Shown: positions 50,047-61,464, numbered from the stretch's first letter. The stretch is 64,000 nt of DNA from Trochalopteron elliotii (GCA_024734555.1 JANPWX010000010.1:3475077-3539076), one strand, 5' to 3'. A program made the numbers and translations. Notes: generated by a model from the letters alone, not told the origin.

Positions 50047-50380
50047 CTTGTGTGTAACACGATGGGTCATGAGTAGGGAGACAGAAATCATGACTTGTGT
50101 CCTCTTGATCATGAGACAAACAGCCTCATTTTATTGTCGAGAACTCCCTTATATAGGAAGTTCAGAACTCCCCGTTCTAGACACTGATTGGTCTGAGTTT
50201 TACCCCTGCCCAGCTCCTTGACCAGTGATATGTCTGCTGTCTGGACTCACTGATTGGCTGAGGTCTCTGCACAAGCTCTCCCATTCACCTAGGGACTTCT
50301 AGAACAAGCCAGGTCAGCCGAACTGGACTTGCCATGACCAGATTTATTTTGTCTTAGCTAAAGTTAAGCTGTGACACTTG
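50047..50380 (-). mobile_element. Solo LTR with 4-bp target duplication (cttg)
   Basis: The LTR is 50051-50376 (326 bp), minus strand, with TG...CA ends (TGTCACAGC start, GTGTTACACA end) and cttg on both sides. A TATA box (CTATATAA, 50156-50149) and AATAAA (50135-50130) sit in correct LTR order. Confidence 0.85.
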
Positions 50381-50890
50381 GGGTCAGCCTACAAACAGAA
50401 CCTGAGGCTTGAACCCACCATGAGTAGGGGGTCATATTTCCCTCTTGTCCTGACTGTGTTGCAGTCAATTGGAACAACCTCAATGACATCTCTCCATGAA
50501 TAAACTGTGGCACCTTATTTGGATAACAACCTGCAGTTATTCTCCCCAGAGCTTTCTATGTGATGACAGTGTTCAGGCAGCTAGAATTATAGATTTGACC
50601 AGGCAGACCATCACCTCCATAGGGAGCCCACATAGGTAGGTTAAACAAAAGCTTTATTTCCATACAATGTTCTTGGGACATGGTGCCAAGATTTCACAGA
50701 CAGCTCAAAACAAGGATTGGTAAGCAGTGCTGTGCTCATGTGATGCTTTTTTTTTGCAAACAGCCACCATGGACCACAAAACGCATGTTCAGAGCCAAGC
50801 CTGAACTTCCTTTAAAATCAGAACTGTTTAGATTAACAGCTTTCAGGTTTGTTCTTTAAAGCAATAATGTACCAAAACAGAGTTCACATG
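50381..50890. other. Spacer between LTR and CR1
   Basis: About 510 bp of unique sequence; nothing recognised. Confidence 0.5.
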
Positions 50891-50894
50891 CAAG

Positions 50895-51650
50895 GGAGTA
50901 TAGCTCTGTGGAGAAGGACCTCAAGGTCCTCGTGGACACCATGCTGTCCCTGAGCCAGTAGTGCCCTGGGGGCCAAGGAGGTCAATGGATGCATTGGCGT
51001 GTACTGGCCAATGGAGCAATGGGGCAATCCCAGTGGGCATTAGGAAGAAAAAGCATTTGACAGCAGGTCAAGGGAGGTGATTCTGCCCCTCTGCTCAGCC
51101 CTGGTGAGGCATATCTGGAGTGCTGTGTCCAGTTTTTGGCTCCTCTGGACAAGAGAGACATGGAGTTCCTGGAGCAGGTTCCAGCAGGGGCTGCAGAGAT
51201 GATGAGGGGACTGGAGCATCTCTCTTAGGAACAAAGGCTGTGGGAGCTGGGGCTGTTTAGCTTCAAGGGGAGATGACTGAGAGGGGACCTCATCAATGTC
51301 TGTCAGTGTCTGCAGGGAGGGGTCAGAGGATGGACTCGGCTCTGCTTGGTGGTGACCAGCAACAGAACAAGGGAGGAGGCCACAGTCAGAAACTGATGCC
51401 CAGGAAGTTCCACCTGAACATGAAGAAGAACTTCTTTCCTTGTGCAGTGACCAAGCAGATCACAGAGAGGGTGTGGAGAACAGATCATCCAGAGAGAGTG
51501 TGGAGTCTCCCTCAAGAAATTCCAGAATTGTCTGGACACAACCCTGTGCCATGTGCTCTGGGATGATCCTGCTTGAGGAGAAAGGTTGGACCAGATGACC
51601 CACTGTGGTGCTTTCCAACCTGGCCCATTCTGTGATTCTCTGTCTATGCA
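50895..51650 (+). mobile_element. CR1 LINE, longer copy
   Basis: About 750 bp of CR1 in plus orientation, covering the end of ORF2 and the 3' UTR (ctggagtgctgtgtccagtt, aaggggagatgactgagagg, ccattctgtgattctctg). Open frames on either strand here derive from CR1. Confidence 0.9.
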
Positions 51651-51654
51651 AATT

Positions 51655-52990
51655 CTGCAGCTGGGACAGGGCTGTTTGTATGGACTGGGGAACGAGAGGC
51701 TGGAGAGCATCTGTAGAAAGGGACCTGGTGTTCCTGGTCCATGGCCAGTTGAACATGAGTCAGGAGGGCCAATGGTGTCCTGAGGGGACATCAGGCAGGG
51801 TACTGCCAGCTCGGTGAGGGAGGGCATTGTCCTGCCCTTCTCTGCACTGAGGAAGTCTCACCTCTAGTGCTGGGGCAATTTTGGGCATCATGAAATAAAA
51901 AAGACGTTGTCATTAGACAGCATCTGAAGGAGGGCAACAAGGATGGTGAAGGGCCTTAAGGTTCCATATGAGGAGTGGCTCAGGTCTCTTGGTCTTGTTA
52001 TAAACTACTCAAAACCTGGGCAGGAATGAGTAAATAAAATTTAATTAGAAGCCATTAAAATTACAAAGCAAAAGGAGGGAACAGCACTGGGAGCTTGATG
52101 GGACTTCTTCTGCCCACCAGAGGCTCAGGTCACAAAATGGCATCTCTACCTTTTAGATGCTGAGACTGTATCAGCCTCATTCATATTCATAATAGTCCTC
52201 ATGTCATTCTGGACCCTCCCACAGTCTGTAATTTTGCCCATATATGTATACTTGGTTCCTCCCAAGGCCTGTCAGTCAGTCCTTCTGTGCCTTTCACTGG
52301 TGGAGCCCTTCTCCTGTCTTGATCGGTGGTGCCATATTACCCTGCCAGGCCTCCCACAAGTGTCCCACACTCCCTGCCACCTCTTACAAGGGGCAAATAT
52401 ACGCCCTCCCCCACACGTTTTTACAGCCCTGTCAGCCAGAGCTGCCAGGCAGAAACCACAAAAGGGGAGGGGACAATTGAAGGGAGAACAGAAAAGAGTT
52501 CAAAACTATATTGTAACAACAAAAGTACACGTCAAAAGAACTGTAAACACCAACAAAACATCTCTTCACCATACTCAACAACTCTTCCTCATTTGCATGA
52601 GCCAGTCACCACACCTCATTCATAACAGTCTGTTCAGCCAGGAGGAGACTGAGGAGAGACCTCCAACATCATCATGAAGGGCAGCGGAGGGACAGGTGCC
52701 AATCTCCTCCCTCTTGTGGCCAGGGACAGGACTCAAGGGAATGGCATGAAGCTGAGTTATGGAGATTTAGTTTGAATATCAGGAAAAAGTTTTTCACTCA
52801 TGGTGGTTGGGTACTGAACAGGCTTCCCAGGGAATGGTCATAGCCCCATGGCTGCCAGAGCTCAAGGACTGTTTGGACAACACTCTAAGGCACATAGTGG
52901 GATTTTTGGGGTGCCCTGCGCAGGGCTGGGAGTTGGACTTGAGTGGGTCCCTTCCAACTGAGGATATTCTGTGATTCTGTGACTCACAGC
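51655..52990 (+). mobile_element. CR1 LINE interrupted by an LTR
   Basis: A second plus-strand CR1. Its two halves (51655-51995 and 52628-52990) continue each other when the LTR between them and one copy of gtct are left out. The second half ends gggtcccttccaactgagga and attctgtgattctgtg. Confidence 0.85.
51992..52631 (-). mobile_element. Solo LTR inside CR1, 4-bp target duplication (gtct)
   Basis: The LTR is 51996-52627 (632 bp) with inverted ends TGTTATAAA and TTCATAACA, flanked by gtct at 51992-51995 and 52628-52631. The minus strand is the likely sense: an ATGCAAAT octamer lies near that start and ATTAAA near the end. The 158-codon frame at 52201-52677 is not a gene. Confidence 0.85.
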
Positions 52991-54055
52991 ACCAGACCAT
53001 GGACCACCACTCCATGGTTTAAGTCATCTGGTACTACGGCAGAAGAAATATTCAATAAACCATGGTTATTAAAGATGCTAATTTCAGTACATCTGCAATC
53101 AGATATTATTCTGCAATGCTCAGACATTGCTCCAAGTGAGTGAAGGCCTCAAATCTGGAGCTTCAGCCATGCAGAGTCAGTTTGCTGTCTTGTCTTCCTG
53201 CACACAGTTTTCTGACTAGAGTGGAGAAAATGTAGTTGTTTCCTGAAGCATTTCAATATTTTGAAATGTTATTTCAGTTCAAGCTTTTGAACAACAACAA
53301 AAAAATAAATAAAGGAGCAAATCAGATGTGGAGGTTGGATCTAAGCAAACTGTCTCCAAGGTTGCTTTGGAATCAGTGACTGTGATAGCCCAGAAGACAG
53401 GCAGCTGAGGTGTCTGGCAAACAAACTTTGAAAACCAGACCATTTTCCACCATTTTCCACTTGAAAACTTCAGAACATCTGCAGCTTGGCGAATTTGAAC
53501 AATAGCAAAAAAATTTTTAACGCTTAATAAATATTGAAGACCAACTGGAATTTCAAGAATTGTATTGTGGCCTTCATTTGGGCATTAGGCCTGTGTGGAT
53601 ATAATATGTCAGAATTAGTCCTTGGTCCTGTATCTCCTTTGACTGAATGAACTTATGGAAGCTCCTGCTTTTCCCCATGGACCATTCAAGATATCTGACA
53701 TGACCAACTCACATCAGTTCACATGTCCAATATGGTCACCTTGTGCATTCTTGCCAGACCCTGCAGCCCCTCATTTTCATGGGTCCGGCCTAATCACTGG
53801 GCTGGGCCCATCTCCCACCTTCTCCCTGGGACTGACTTGGAAACAAGAGGTCTAAAGGATGAGGAGAGGAAGTCTGCCTGGCTGGTGCTGTGGGCAGCAG
53901 TGGGGAAGGATACCCTCTTTTGGCTCTGCTAAGGGAGCAAGAGTAGATTTTCATTCTGCAGTTGCACTTCCTTAGCCTTGAAAAATGACCCCCTCCTTGA
54001 AGCCATCTGAAATCTTGTGTGCATGGAGCTGGCTCCTGAGGGCAACTGTAGCTAT
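52991..54055. other. Intergenic, nothing recognised
   Basis: Unique sequence with short chance frames. Confidence 0.5.
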
Positions 54056-54057
54056 TG

Positions 54058-54354
54058 TGTTAGGGACAGCTGAATAATGACACAAACTCCAAGTCTTCTC
54101 AGAAGGCATATATCTCACAGTTTATTAGAAATCACATCTTTTATAGACTGTTCCCGAGAAAGCTGGACATGATTGGCCCCTCAACCAACACCCTCACCAT
54201 TACTGGCTAACTAGAAACATCATCCCTTTGTAAACACCTTGCAAGTAAACTAGTGCAAAAACACCAGGTGCAGGATTGTTTGGATTCCTTCATGAGTTTT
54301 CTCACAGCTTCCCAGACCAGTGTATGGGAAAGTTATTTGATTTTCTTTCTCACA
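54058..54354 (-). mobile_element. Solo LTR, about 300 bp
   Basis: Minus-strand LTR layout: starts TGTGAGAAAG, CTATAAAA at 54146-54139, AATAAA at 54126-54121, ends CCCTAACA. No clear target duplication, so the ends are approximate. Confidence 0.68.
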
Positions 54355-55295
54355 GGCCTTAGGCTAGCTGTCTGATGTTTGAAAATTCCTGTGGATGCTG
54401 ACAGCCTGGTCAGAGAGGAGACTGTGCACATAGTTTCAACACTGTGATTTAACCCAGCCCCTGTTTTGGAACAGCACTCAGCAAGCTCCTGCAAGATGCC
54501 CAACATTGGCCTGCCTTCCAGCTTATCATCCTCTTCAGGAGCTGATGGAGACTTGGTCCTTTGTTGGGAGCGTTGAGGCCCTGGAGCTGGGGACATGGCA
54601 CAAGCCCAAGTAGCCAGGGCTCATACACCAATCATAGCAATGCAGCGATTGCTGTATACATACACCTCTAGGATCTCTTTTCTGTCTGAGTTTTAGCAAT
54701 AGTTCTGATGAGGCTCTGGATTTTCATCCAGACATGCCATAAGCCAAAAAAACACCTGAATTCATCTTCTGTGGCACAAACGGTCTCAAACACAGAAGCA
54801 TCCAGTGAACAGTTATTCAATACCACCCTGAAAATGGATTGATAAACTCTTCTTTATGGCTGGGTTTGTTCCTCTTCCTGTTCTCTCCAGCATATTCACA
54901 ATCTCTCCCAGACACCCCACACTGAACACATGGTACATCTACATTTTCCTTTATCCTACCTCTCCTGTTGTGGCCTGTTTTATCCCCTCCCCTTTCATTA
55001 TCTATCTGATCATATCAGCATTTTTATGAAGACTAAAGCTAAAAAAGAAATTACCGACCTCCTCTGCATTCCCTGCATCCTCCTCTGCTGTTATTCTTTC
55101 CTGCTTCGTCTGCCTCTCTTCATTCTGCCTGTGGTTCCACTGCACACAGCAGCCTTTGCTTTTCTCATGTTATCCCTCCCGTTTCAGCCTCCTCTTATTC
55201 TCTTCTCTAATGCTCTGGTGGTCAAGGATTTGTGCAGCACCTTCACCCATCTCATGGCAGGCCCCATGTTTCTCTGTGCTGCCGGCATTTCCAAT
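54355..55295. other. Intergenic, nothing recognised
   Basis: Unique sequence. The 144-codon frame at 54930-55364 is leucine-rich and hydrophobic but runs into the LTR and is probably chance. Confidence 0.45.
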
Positions 55296-55430
55296 TGTCC
55301 TGGTTTAAGCTGGGATAGAGTTCATTTACTTCCCAGTTGGCAACATGCTGTGGTTTGGATTTAGTATGAGAATAAGGTTGACACCACCCTGATACATTTT
55401 CTCAGAGTGCTTACTCTAACTCGTGGACTG

Positions 55431-56120
55431 TGCTGTGAGGAGGTGCTGAGGGACCTTTATCCAGAAAAACTGCAGACTCAAGAGGGACATTCAGGCAGAC
55501 TTCCAGAAATGCCTACAGACAAGCCACAGAAGCAGAACATCATGGAGAGTGGAGCGTGTGCAGGGAAGGACAAGGGTGCTGGGGAAGGCTGTGGAATACA
55601 AGCCCAGTGAGGAGGTGCTGAGGGAGCTTTAGCCAGAAAAAGTGCAGGCTCAAGAGCGACCTTCAGGCACACTTGCACAAATGCTTACACTACAGTGCTC
55701 AGCACAAGAGCTGTTTCACTGCCAGACATCGCCTCCTGCTGCCGAGTGTTTCAGACATTGCAGTAAGTGGCAAGCACTCTCTTCTTTCAGTTTCTGTGCT
55801 CTTTGTCTGTTTGCTCTGTGCAGAAGCACTCCTCCTCCTACCTTTTCCCAGCAAGCAAAGATGGTACTGCAGGAATTTTCCTGCCTTTTCCAGCACTGGA
55901 TCAGATTCTACTACTGTTTGAGTTGTCCATGTCTGCAGCAGCAAGAGCAAAGGTGTTGCTGGCTGTTTGATACTTTTCCAAGCCAGAGCTGTTTAAGAGC
56001 TAAATGCTCTGCTTTGCAGAGAGAACACTGCTTGCTGCTGTGAAGCAGAAAGTCATGGAGAGACTAGGGCGTGTGCAAAGAAGGACAAGGGAGCTGGGGA
56101 AGGCTGTGGAATTCAAGCCG
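55431..56120 (+). repeat. Unidentified segment with duplicated modules inside the LTR
   Basis: About 690 bp absent from the usual LTR. A module of about 83 bp occurs at 55436-55518 and 55608-55690. A second, about 72 bp, occurs at 55533-55604 and 56045-56119. Each second-type module is followed by gtgaggag, the sequence at which the LTR resumes. I do not recognise the source. Confidence 0.6.
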
Positions 56121-56191
56121 TGAGGAGCTGCACAAGGAGCTGGGGCGGAGCATTGCTGGGACAGCTGACCCAACCTGGCCAGAGTGATATT

Positions 56192-57284
56192 CCACATGTC
56201 CTGGGTTGCTACTGGCCAGATGTCAGGAATTTTAAAAAGACACTCATTCACTCCCCTGTTGCAGCTCAACAGAGGAGAGAAAATTTAATGAAGGGTCCAT
56301 ATGTTGAGATGAGGACGAGGAGAGATCACTCACTGAATACCATCAAGGGCAAAACAGGCTCAGCTTTGAAATATAACATGAATTTATTGCTAACAAAATC
56401 AGATCAGGATAATGAGAAGTAAAACAACCCCTTAAAAGCATCTTCCCCACAGTCTTCCCTCCTTTCAAGCTCTGCCACCTACCCCAGCAGTGCAAGGAGA
56501 CAGGGAATGAGGATTATGGTCAGTTCATCACCTGTGACTTCTGCTGCTCAGGGAGAGGAGTCATTCCCCCACTGCACTGTGGGGTCCCTCCCACTGGAGA
56601 CAGTTCTCCATGAACTTCTCTGACATGGCTCCATCTCACAAGCAACTGCTCTCTGCCAACTGCTGCAACCAGAGCCCATCCCTTGGGCAACAGTCCTCCC
56701 CAGACTGCTGCTGCATGGGTCACCCTTCCATGGGGTGCAGTCCTTCAAGGACAGGCTGCTCCAGCATGGGAGCAGAGGCCCTCTCTCCATGGGTCTCCCA
56801 CAGGGTCAGATCCTTCTCTCAGGCATCCACCCACCCTGGGTCTCCTCCACAGTCTGCAGGTGGATCTCTGTATCCCTGTGGATCCCCATGGGCTGCAAGG
56901 GGATACCTGCTTCACTGTAGGCTGCACCGTGGACTGCAGAGGAATCTCAGCTTCAGTGCCTGGAGCACTCCTTTCCCCTCCTTCTCCACTGACCTTGGTG
57001 TCTGCACAGTTGTTTGTCTCACATATTCTCACTCTACTCTTCTCTGACTGGAATTAAAACTGCACCCAAAACCTCTGTTTTGATTTCTTCTTAAATATGT
57101 TATCACAGAGGCATTACCATGATTTCTAATTGACCCAGCCTTGGCCAGCAGCATGTCCATCTTTGGTGCCATCAGAGATTGGCTCTACCAGACACTGTGG
57201 AAGCTTCTAGCAATTTCTCACAGAAGCCACCTCTGTGGCACCCCTGCTATCAAAAACAAGGGTGTGAAAATCCAATACACCACA
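56192..57284 (+). mobile_element. LTR-type element nested in the LTR, 5-bp target duplication (ccaca)
   Basis: The insert is 56197-57279 (1083 bp), TGTCCTGGGTTGC to CCAATACA, flanked by ccaca on both sides. It contains aatttattgctaacaaaatc, a GC-rich part with degenerate direct repeats (catgggctgcag-like, about 40-60 bp apart) and ttaaatatgttatcacagag. I recognise this order from a common avian LTR family. Open frames of 95-145 codons here are repeats, not genes. Confidence 0.78.
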
Positions 57285-57944
57285 GAACATCACGTCCAAT
57301 ATATAAACTGGCAGCAGTCAGCCAGGAGGGGATGGTCACTGCTCAGGGACAAGCTGGGCATCCGTCAGCAGGTGGTGAGTAATTGTCCTATGTATTACTT
57401 GACTGTCTGGGGCTCTCATTATTATTGTTGTTATCACTATCATCATTATTAATAGTATTATATTTTACTTTTTTGCAATTATTAAACTCTTCTTATGTCA
57501 ACACACAAAATGTTTCCTTTTCCTGATTCAACACCCAATCCAACCTGGGAGGGAGAGGGAGAGAGTGTCTTTTGAATCCTCATGCTCCAGCTTTATTCCC
57601 ACTGAAATTGGTATCGGTACCTTTTTTGCTGGCAAACCCTTGCTTGAAGCTGAAAATGAGAGCTCTGTTTTCAGCGTGGCATCTCTGTTTTCCATGAAAA
57701 TAAGCTTCATCCACACACTCTTTCTCTCAGCAAGATGCAAAGAACCTAGAAAGCCATATGCCTTCAGCTCCTCACCACATATCCAGAACAATTAGGTGGT
57801 GATGCTATCCTCAGGCTATGGGAAAAATAGCAGAGGGTTTGAACAGCGAGATGGGCAGCTGGGGCACACACTCAGGTGGGGGAGCACTGGGGGGAAGGAA
57901 CCAGCATGAGCTTTCATGGCTGTCACCTCTATTGCACAGTTACA

Positions 57945-58580
57945 GAATCACAGAATGAAGTAGGTTGGAAAAGACCTTTGAGATCATTGAGTCCAACCTA
58001 TGACCTGTCACCTAACACCTCCTCATCAACTAAACCATAGCACTGAGTGCCACATCCAGTCTTCTTATAATTACGTCTGGGGATGGTGACTCCACCACCT
58101 CCCCTGGGCAGATTTCAGTGCCCAATCACTCTTTCAGTGAAGAATTTTTTCCTGATGTCTAACCTAAACTTTCCCTGGCACAGCTTAAGACTGTGTCCTC
58201 TCATTCTGTCAGTGGTTTCCTGGGAGAAGAGACTGACCCCCACCTGACTACAACCACCTTTCAGGTAGCTGTGGAGAGCGATAAGGTCACCCCTGAGTCT
58301 CCTTTTCTCCAGGCTAAACAACCCCAGCTCCCTCAGTCGTTCCTCACAGGTTGTGTGTTCCAAACCCCTCACCAGCCTCATTTCCCTCCTCTGGACGTGC
58401 TCAAGCATCTCAATGTCCTTCCTAAACTGAGGGGCCCAGAACTGGACACAGCACTCAAGGTGTGGCCTCACCAGTGCCGAGTACAAGGCAGCACCCTGGT
58501 CCTGCTGGTCACACTATTCCTGATACAGGCTGGGATGCCATTGGCCTTCTTGGCCACCTGGGCACACTGCTGGCATCAAG
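57945..58580 (-). mobile_element. CR1 LINE with ORF2 (reverse transcriptase) C-terminal remnant
   Basis: About 635 bp. The minus-strand frame at 58115-58486 reads the C-terminal end of CR1 ORF2 ([55 protein letters not shown]). The 3' tail ends at about 57948 (acagaatcacagaatg in reverse). The best preserved CR1 in the window, but 5'-truncated and without a catalytic domain. Confidence 0.93.
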
Positions 58581-58795
58581 CCCATCCTGATCCCTGGGTC
58601 CCTCACTGCCCTTGTCCTCCTTGATCCCCAGGCCCCCCACAGCTTTCCACTACCCACTCCCCCAACCCCCAGGTCCCCAGCAGATCTATGCCACCTTCAA
58701 ACCCTTTGTCCTCTGGTCACCCTGGACCCCATGGTCCCTGGTCATACCCCATTGCCTTCAACCTTGGGGTCCCCAGCTGCCCTCCATCCCCTGAA
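58580..58795 (-). repeat. Degenerate minisatellite, reverse-oriented arm
   Basis: C-rich units that read, on the minus strand, like ggggacccnggggtcaaggnnggc. The same unit type as 59325-59925 but inverted. Starts immediately next to the CR1. Confidence 0.65.
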
Positions 58796-59324
58796 TGAGG
58801 TGGTGAGTGTTTTGTGGTAAAATCATATGGATTTGGGGACAGTCAGAGTCAGAGTGCCACATCCCCTATAGGCTCTGCCCACCTGTGGGGGTTGCAAAGG
58901 TATCACCCCCTACTTTGGAGTACTGCCAATGTGAGGGGGTAGGGGCATCTCAGCTGCCCTATTGGGGTGCTGCAGGAACAGGGGGTCCCCAGGAGTGTTA
59001 AGCAGCTGCAGGAGAGGGGCAGGAGGGTTTGGGGAATGCCTATGAAATTAGGGGATCCCCATCCCAAATTTGTGGTGCCCCCTTACCTGCATACCTGGCC
59101 ACAGAGCTGCTGATGGGGGTCAGGAGCGACTGGAAGAGAGGGAGAAATTTGGGGGAACCACCATGAGGAAGGGGGGGTAGGAAGGAGGTGGGGAGGAGGT
59201 CTAAGGGGTGGAGAACCCACTAAAAATTTAGGACCGGAAGGTCGAGGGTGGCAGAGGGCAGACAGGGAGACACGGGACTGGAGTGCAGTCTAGGTAACCA
59301 GGATTGAGGGTGGTGGTGAAGTGG
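58796..59324. other. GC-rich spacer with splice-like signals (minus)
   Basis: On the minus strand, ctccctctcttccag precedes a 43-bp segment (59129-59087) followed by GTAAGG. Further on, ccctctcctgcag precedes an open stretch. This is the pattern of short exons and G/C-rich introns in avian microchromosome genes. No protein is recognised and the joined frames soon meet stops. Confidence 0.25.
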
Positions 59325-59925
59325 CTGGGGAGCCCAGGGTCCAGGGTGGCTGGGGCATGGCCAGGGACCCAGGAGTCAAGGACAGCTGAGGTACCCAGGA
59401 GTGGAGGATGGCAGAGGGTAGCTGGGGACCTGAGGGGCCAGGGTAACCTGGGGACGCAGGAGCTGAGTGCAGTCTGGGTATCTTGGGGTTGAGGGAAGCC
59501 AAGAGCAACTGGGGACCCCAGAGCTTAGGGCAGTTGGAGACCCCAGGGTCCAGACAGGACATGGGACCCAAAGGTCAAGGGTTATGGCTGAGGACCTGGG
59601 CTCAAGCGTGGTGCAGAGGGTGGTCAGGGGCCCCAGGGGGACAGGGTTTGAGGGGGGCTGCCAGACCTGGAGATTAAGGGCAACCAAAGAACCCAGGTCA
59701 TAGGCAAACTAGGGAGGGCATAACAGGGTCAAGGCAATGACAGAACTCATGGGTCAGGGGTGGCTGAGGACTCTGAAATCATGGGAGGCCAAGGGACCCT
59801 GGGGTCAACAGCTGCTAGGGGACTCAGTGGTCAAAGGTGGCTGAGCAGTCAGGGATCAAGAGCAGCCAAAGGCCTCAGGGTCATGGGTGGCTGCAGAACC
59901 CAAGGACACCACAGGAAGAGTCACT
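59325..59925 (+). repeat. Degenerate G-rich minisatellite
   Basis: About 20 units of roughly 25-35 bp with a core like ggggaccc-agggtcaagggtggctg. Accounts for all the open frames in this stretch. Confidence 0.8.
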
Positions 59926-59994
59926 TCGTCTTGCATGTTTTGATGCACCCACTGGTGGCTTCATTGGATCTCCCTGAGTCACAGCGCAAAATTC

Positions 59995-60302
59995 GGGAAT
60001 TTAGGTTGCCCAGAGAGGTAGTAGATACCCCATCCCTGGAAATCTTCAACTCCAGTTTGCACAGGACTTGGAGCACTTTGGTCTAGTGAAAGGTGTCCCT
60101 GCCTATGGAAAGTGGAAAGATCCCTCATGGCAGGGGTCTTGGAATGAGATGAACTTTAAAAGCCCTTCCCAGCCCGAACTAAGCTGTGATTCTCTGATTT
60201 ACATTAGATATTGGGAAGAAATTCTTCCCTGTGAGGGTGGTGAGGCACCAGCACAGGTTGCCCAGAGAAGCTATGGCTTCCCAATCCTTGGAAGTGTCTG
60301 TG
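59995..60302 (+). mobile_element. Two adjoining CR1 3' fragments
   Basis: First tail at 59995-60200 (gttgcccagagaggtagtag ... gctgtgattctctgattt). A second begins at once (attgggaagaaattcttccc, gcacaggttgcccagagaag) and breaks off near 60302. Confidence 0.8.
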
Positions 60303-61464
60303 TGCCAGGAGGTGGCAGTGTTAGAGCACAGAAGAAGGAGACTCCTCCATGCCAGTCAGGAGCCTGTGAAGTCCCAGAGCTGGAATGCCCATAGACAGTC
60401 CTGTATCCTGCAGCTCAGCAGCTCTCCAGAGAGTTCTGTGCCCCCAGTTGAATTTTATTTCTATGCATATCTCTGGGCAAAGTGAGTAAATTAAAAATAA
60501 TGACTTTAACTGAAATTTTTTATCTAAGCAAAATGAAAAACAAAACACCAGGTTCTGGGTTCCCACTGCTCACAGATTTGTATGAGCTGGGATCACCCAC
60601 ACCTGCACCTTGAGTGGGTCCTATGGCTTTTCACCAGCTTCAGTTTCCCCATCTGCCCAGTCTGGGCTGTTCAGATGAGTTGCCCCATGAATCAACCCAC
60701 TGACACCCACTTCTCAACCCACTCCCCAGAAAACTCATATCTCTGCCTATAAATTTGGGGCTGCTCACCTGAACAGCATCCTGGAGGCTGTGTGGCATGA
60801 GCTGCATGAGACAAGTGCATTTGGGAATCACCAGGTCCTTCACCCCTTTGTAACAGGATGGCATGTGCTTGGTGCACAGGAAAAACACAAAGACAACAGG
60901 GGAAGGAGGTTGTCATTATCCCCTGACTCTGTACCTCTCTCAGTTCTTGTTCTTGCAATTTGAGCTCTGGGGATGATTTATATAAAATTAACATGCTATA
61001 AGGAAATGCATTTTTATGGCATCTGAATACAGATTAGATCCAGCCATGCCACTCACCATATTCATAGCATATCCATTTATTAATGTGCCCTTATTCCACT
61101 ATTTTATTAAAAACTGATTGTGCATGCTTGGTCAAAGTGGGGAACTGAAGAATAATACCAAGTGTTTTATTTACGTAAAAAGAAATGAGCATTTTCCTAC
61201 CCAGAACTTTTGAAATTCCAAATCAATGGTGTGGCAAGTAATTTTTTAAACTGAGGCAAGCAGGGATCATTATTCCTGAGGCATTCTTTTGGTCCTACAT
61301 GGGATCATGCCCAGCTCTAGTAGGGAGAAGGATGGAGGGGAAGAAGATAAGATGAATGCAGAGCTGACATTTGAACTCGCCTCCATCCCCCACTCCCTCC
61401 TCCCAAGGTAGGAGAAGGGGATGCTCTAAAAAATTAGTAAAGGAATTTACTAAAGGAGAGAACA
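60303..61464. other. Intergenic, possible single exon-like segment
   Basis: Mostly unrecognised. On the minus strand a frame of about 40 codons ends at a GTGAGC donor (60769/60768): KHMPSCYKGVKDLVIPKC. No family recognised, and no good acceptor is evident. Confidence 0.3.

Larger units (their letters stand above)
55296..57575 (+). mobile_element. Avian ERV LTR carrying two insertions
   Basis: The host LTR starts TGTCCTGGTTTAAGCTGGGA (55296) and can be followed through three pieces: 55296-55430, about 56121-56196 and 57285-57575. The last piece has aatatataaactgg (TATA), ggtggtgagtaattgtcc, an ATT/ATC-rich run and tattaaactcttct. This order matches an LTR widespread in birds that I know by its tgtcctggttt...gctgggatagagtt start. 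Its end is truncated or unclear near 57575. Confidence 0.72.

Noticed and set aside
51303..51827. A 174-codon minus-strand open frame
   Set aside because: It is antisense to CR1 sequence and explained by the repeat.
52201..52677. A 158-codon open frame
   Set aside because: It lies inside the solo LTR and crosses its edge into CR1.
56610..57057. Two overlapping frames of 145 and 124 codons rich in Gly, Ser and Pro
   Set aside because: They come from the degenerate direct repeats of the nested LTR-type element.
59290..59703. Several overlapping frames of 60-100 codons on both strands
   Set aside because: They are translations of the G-rich minisatellite.
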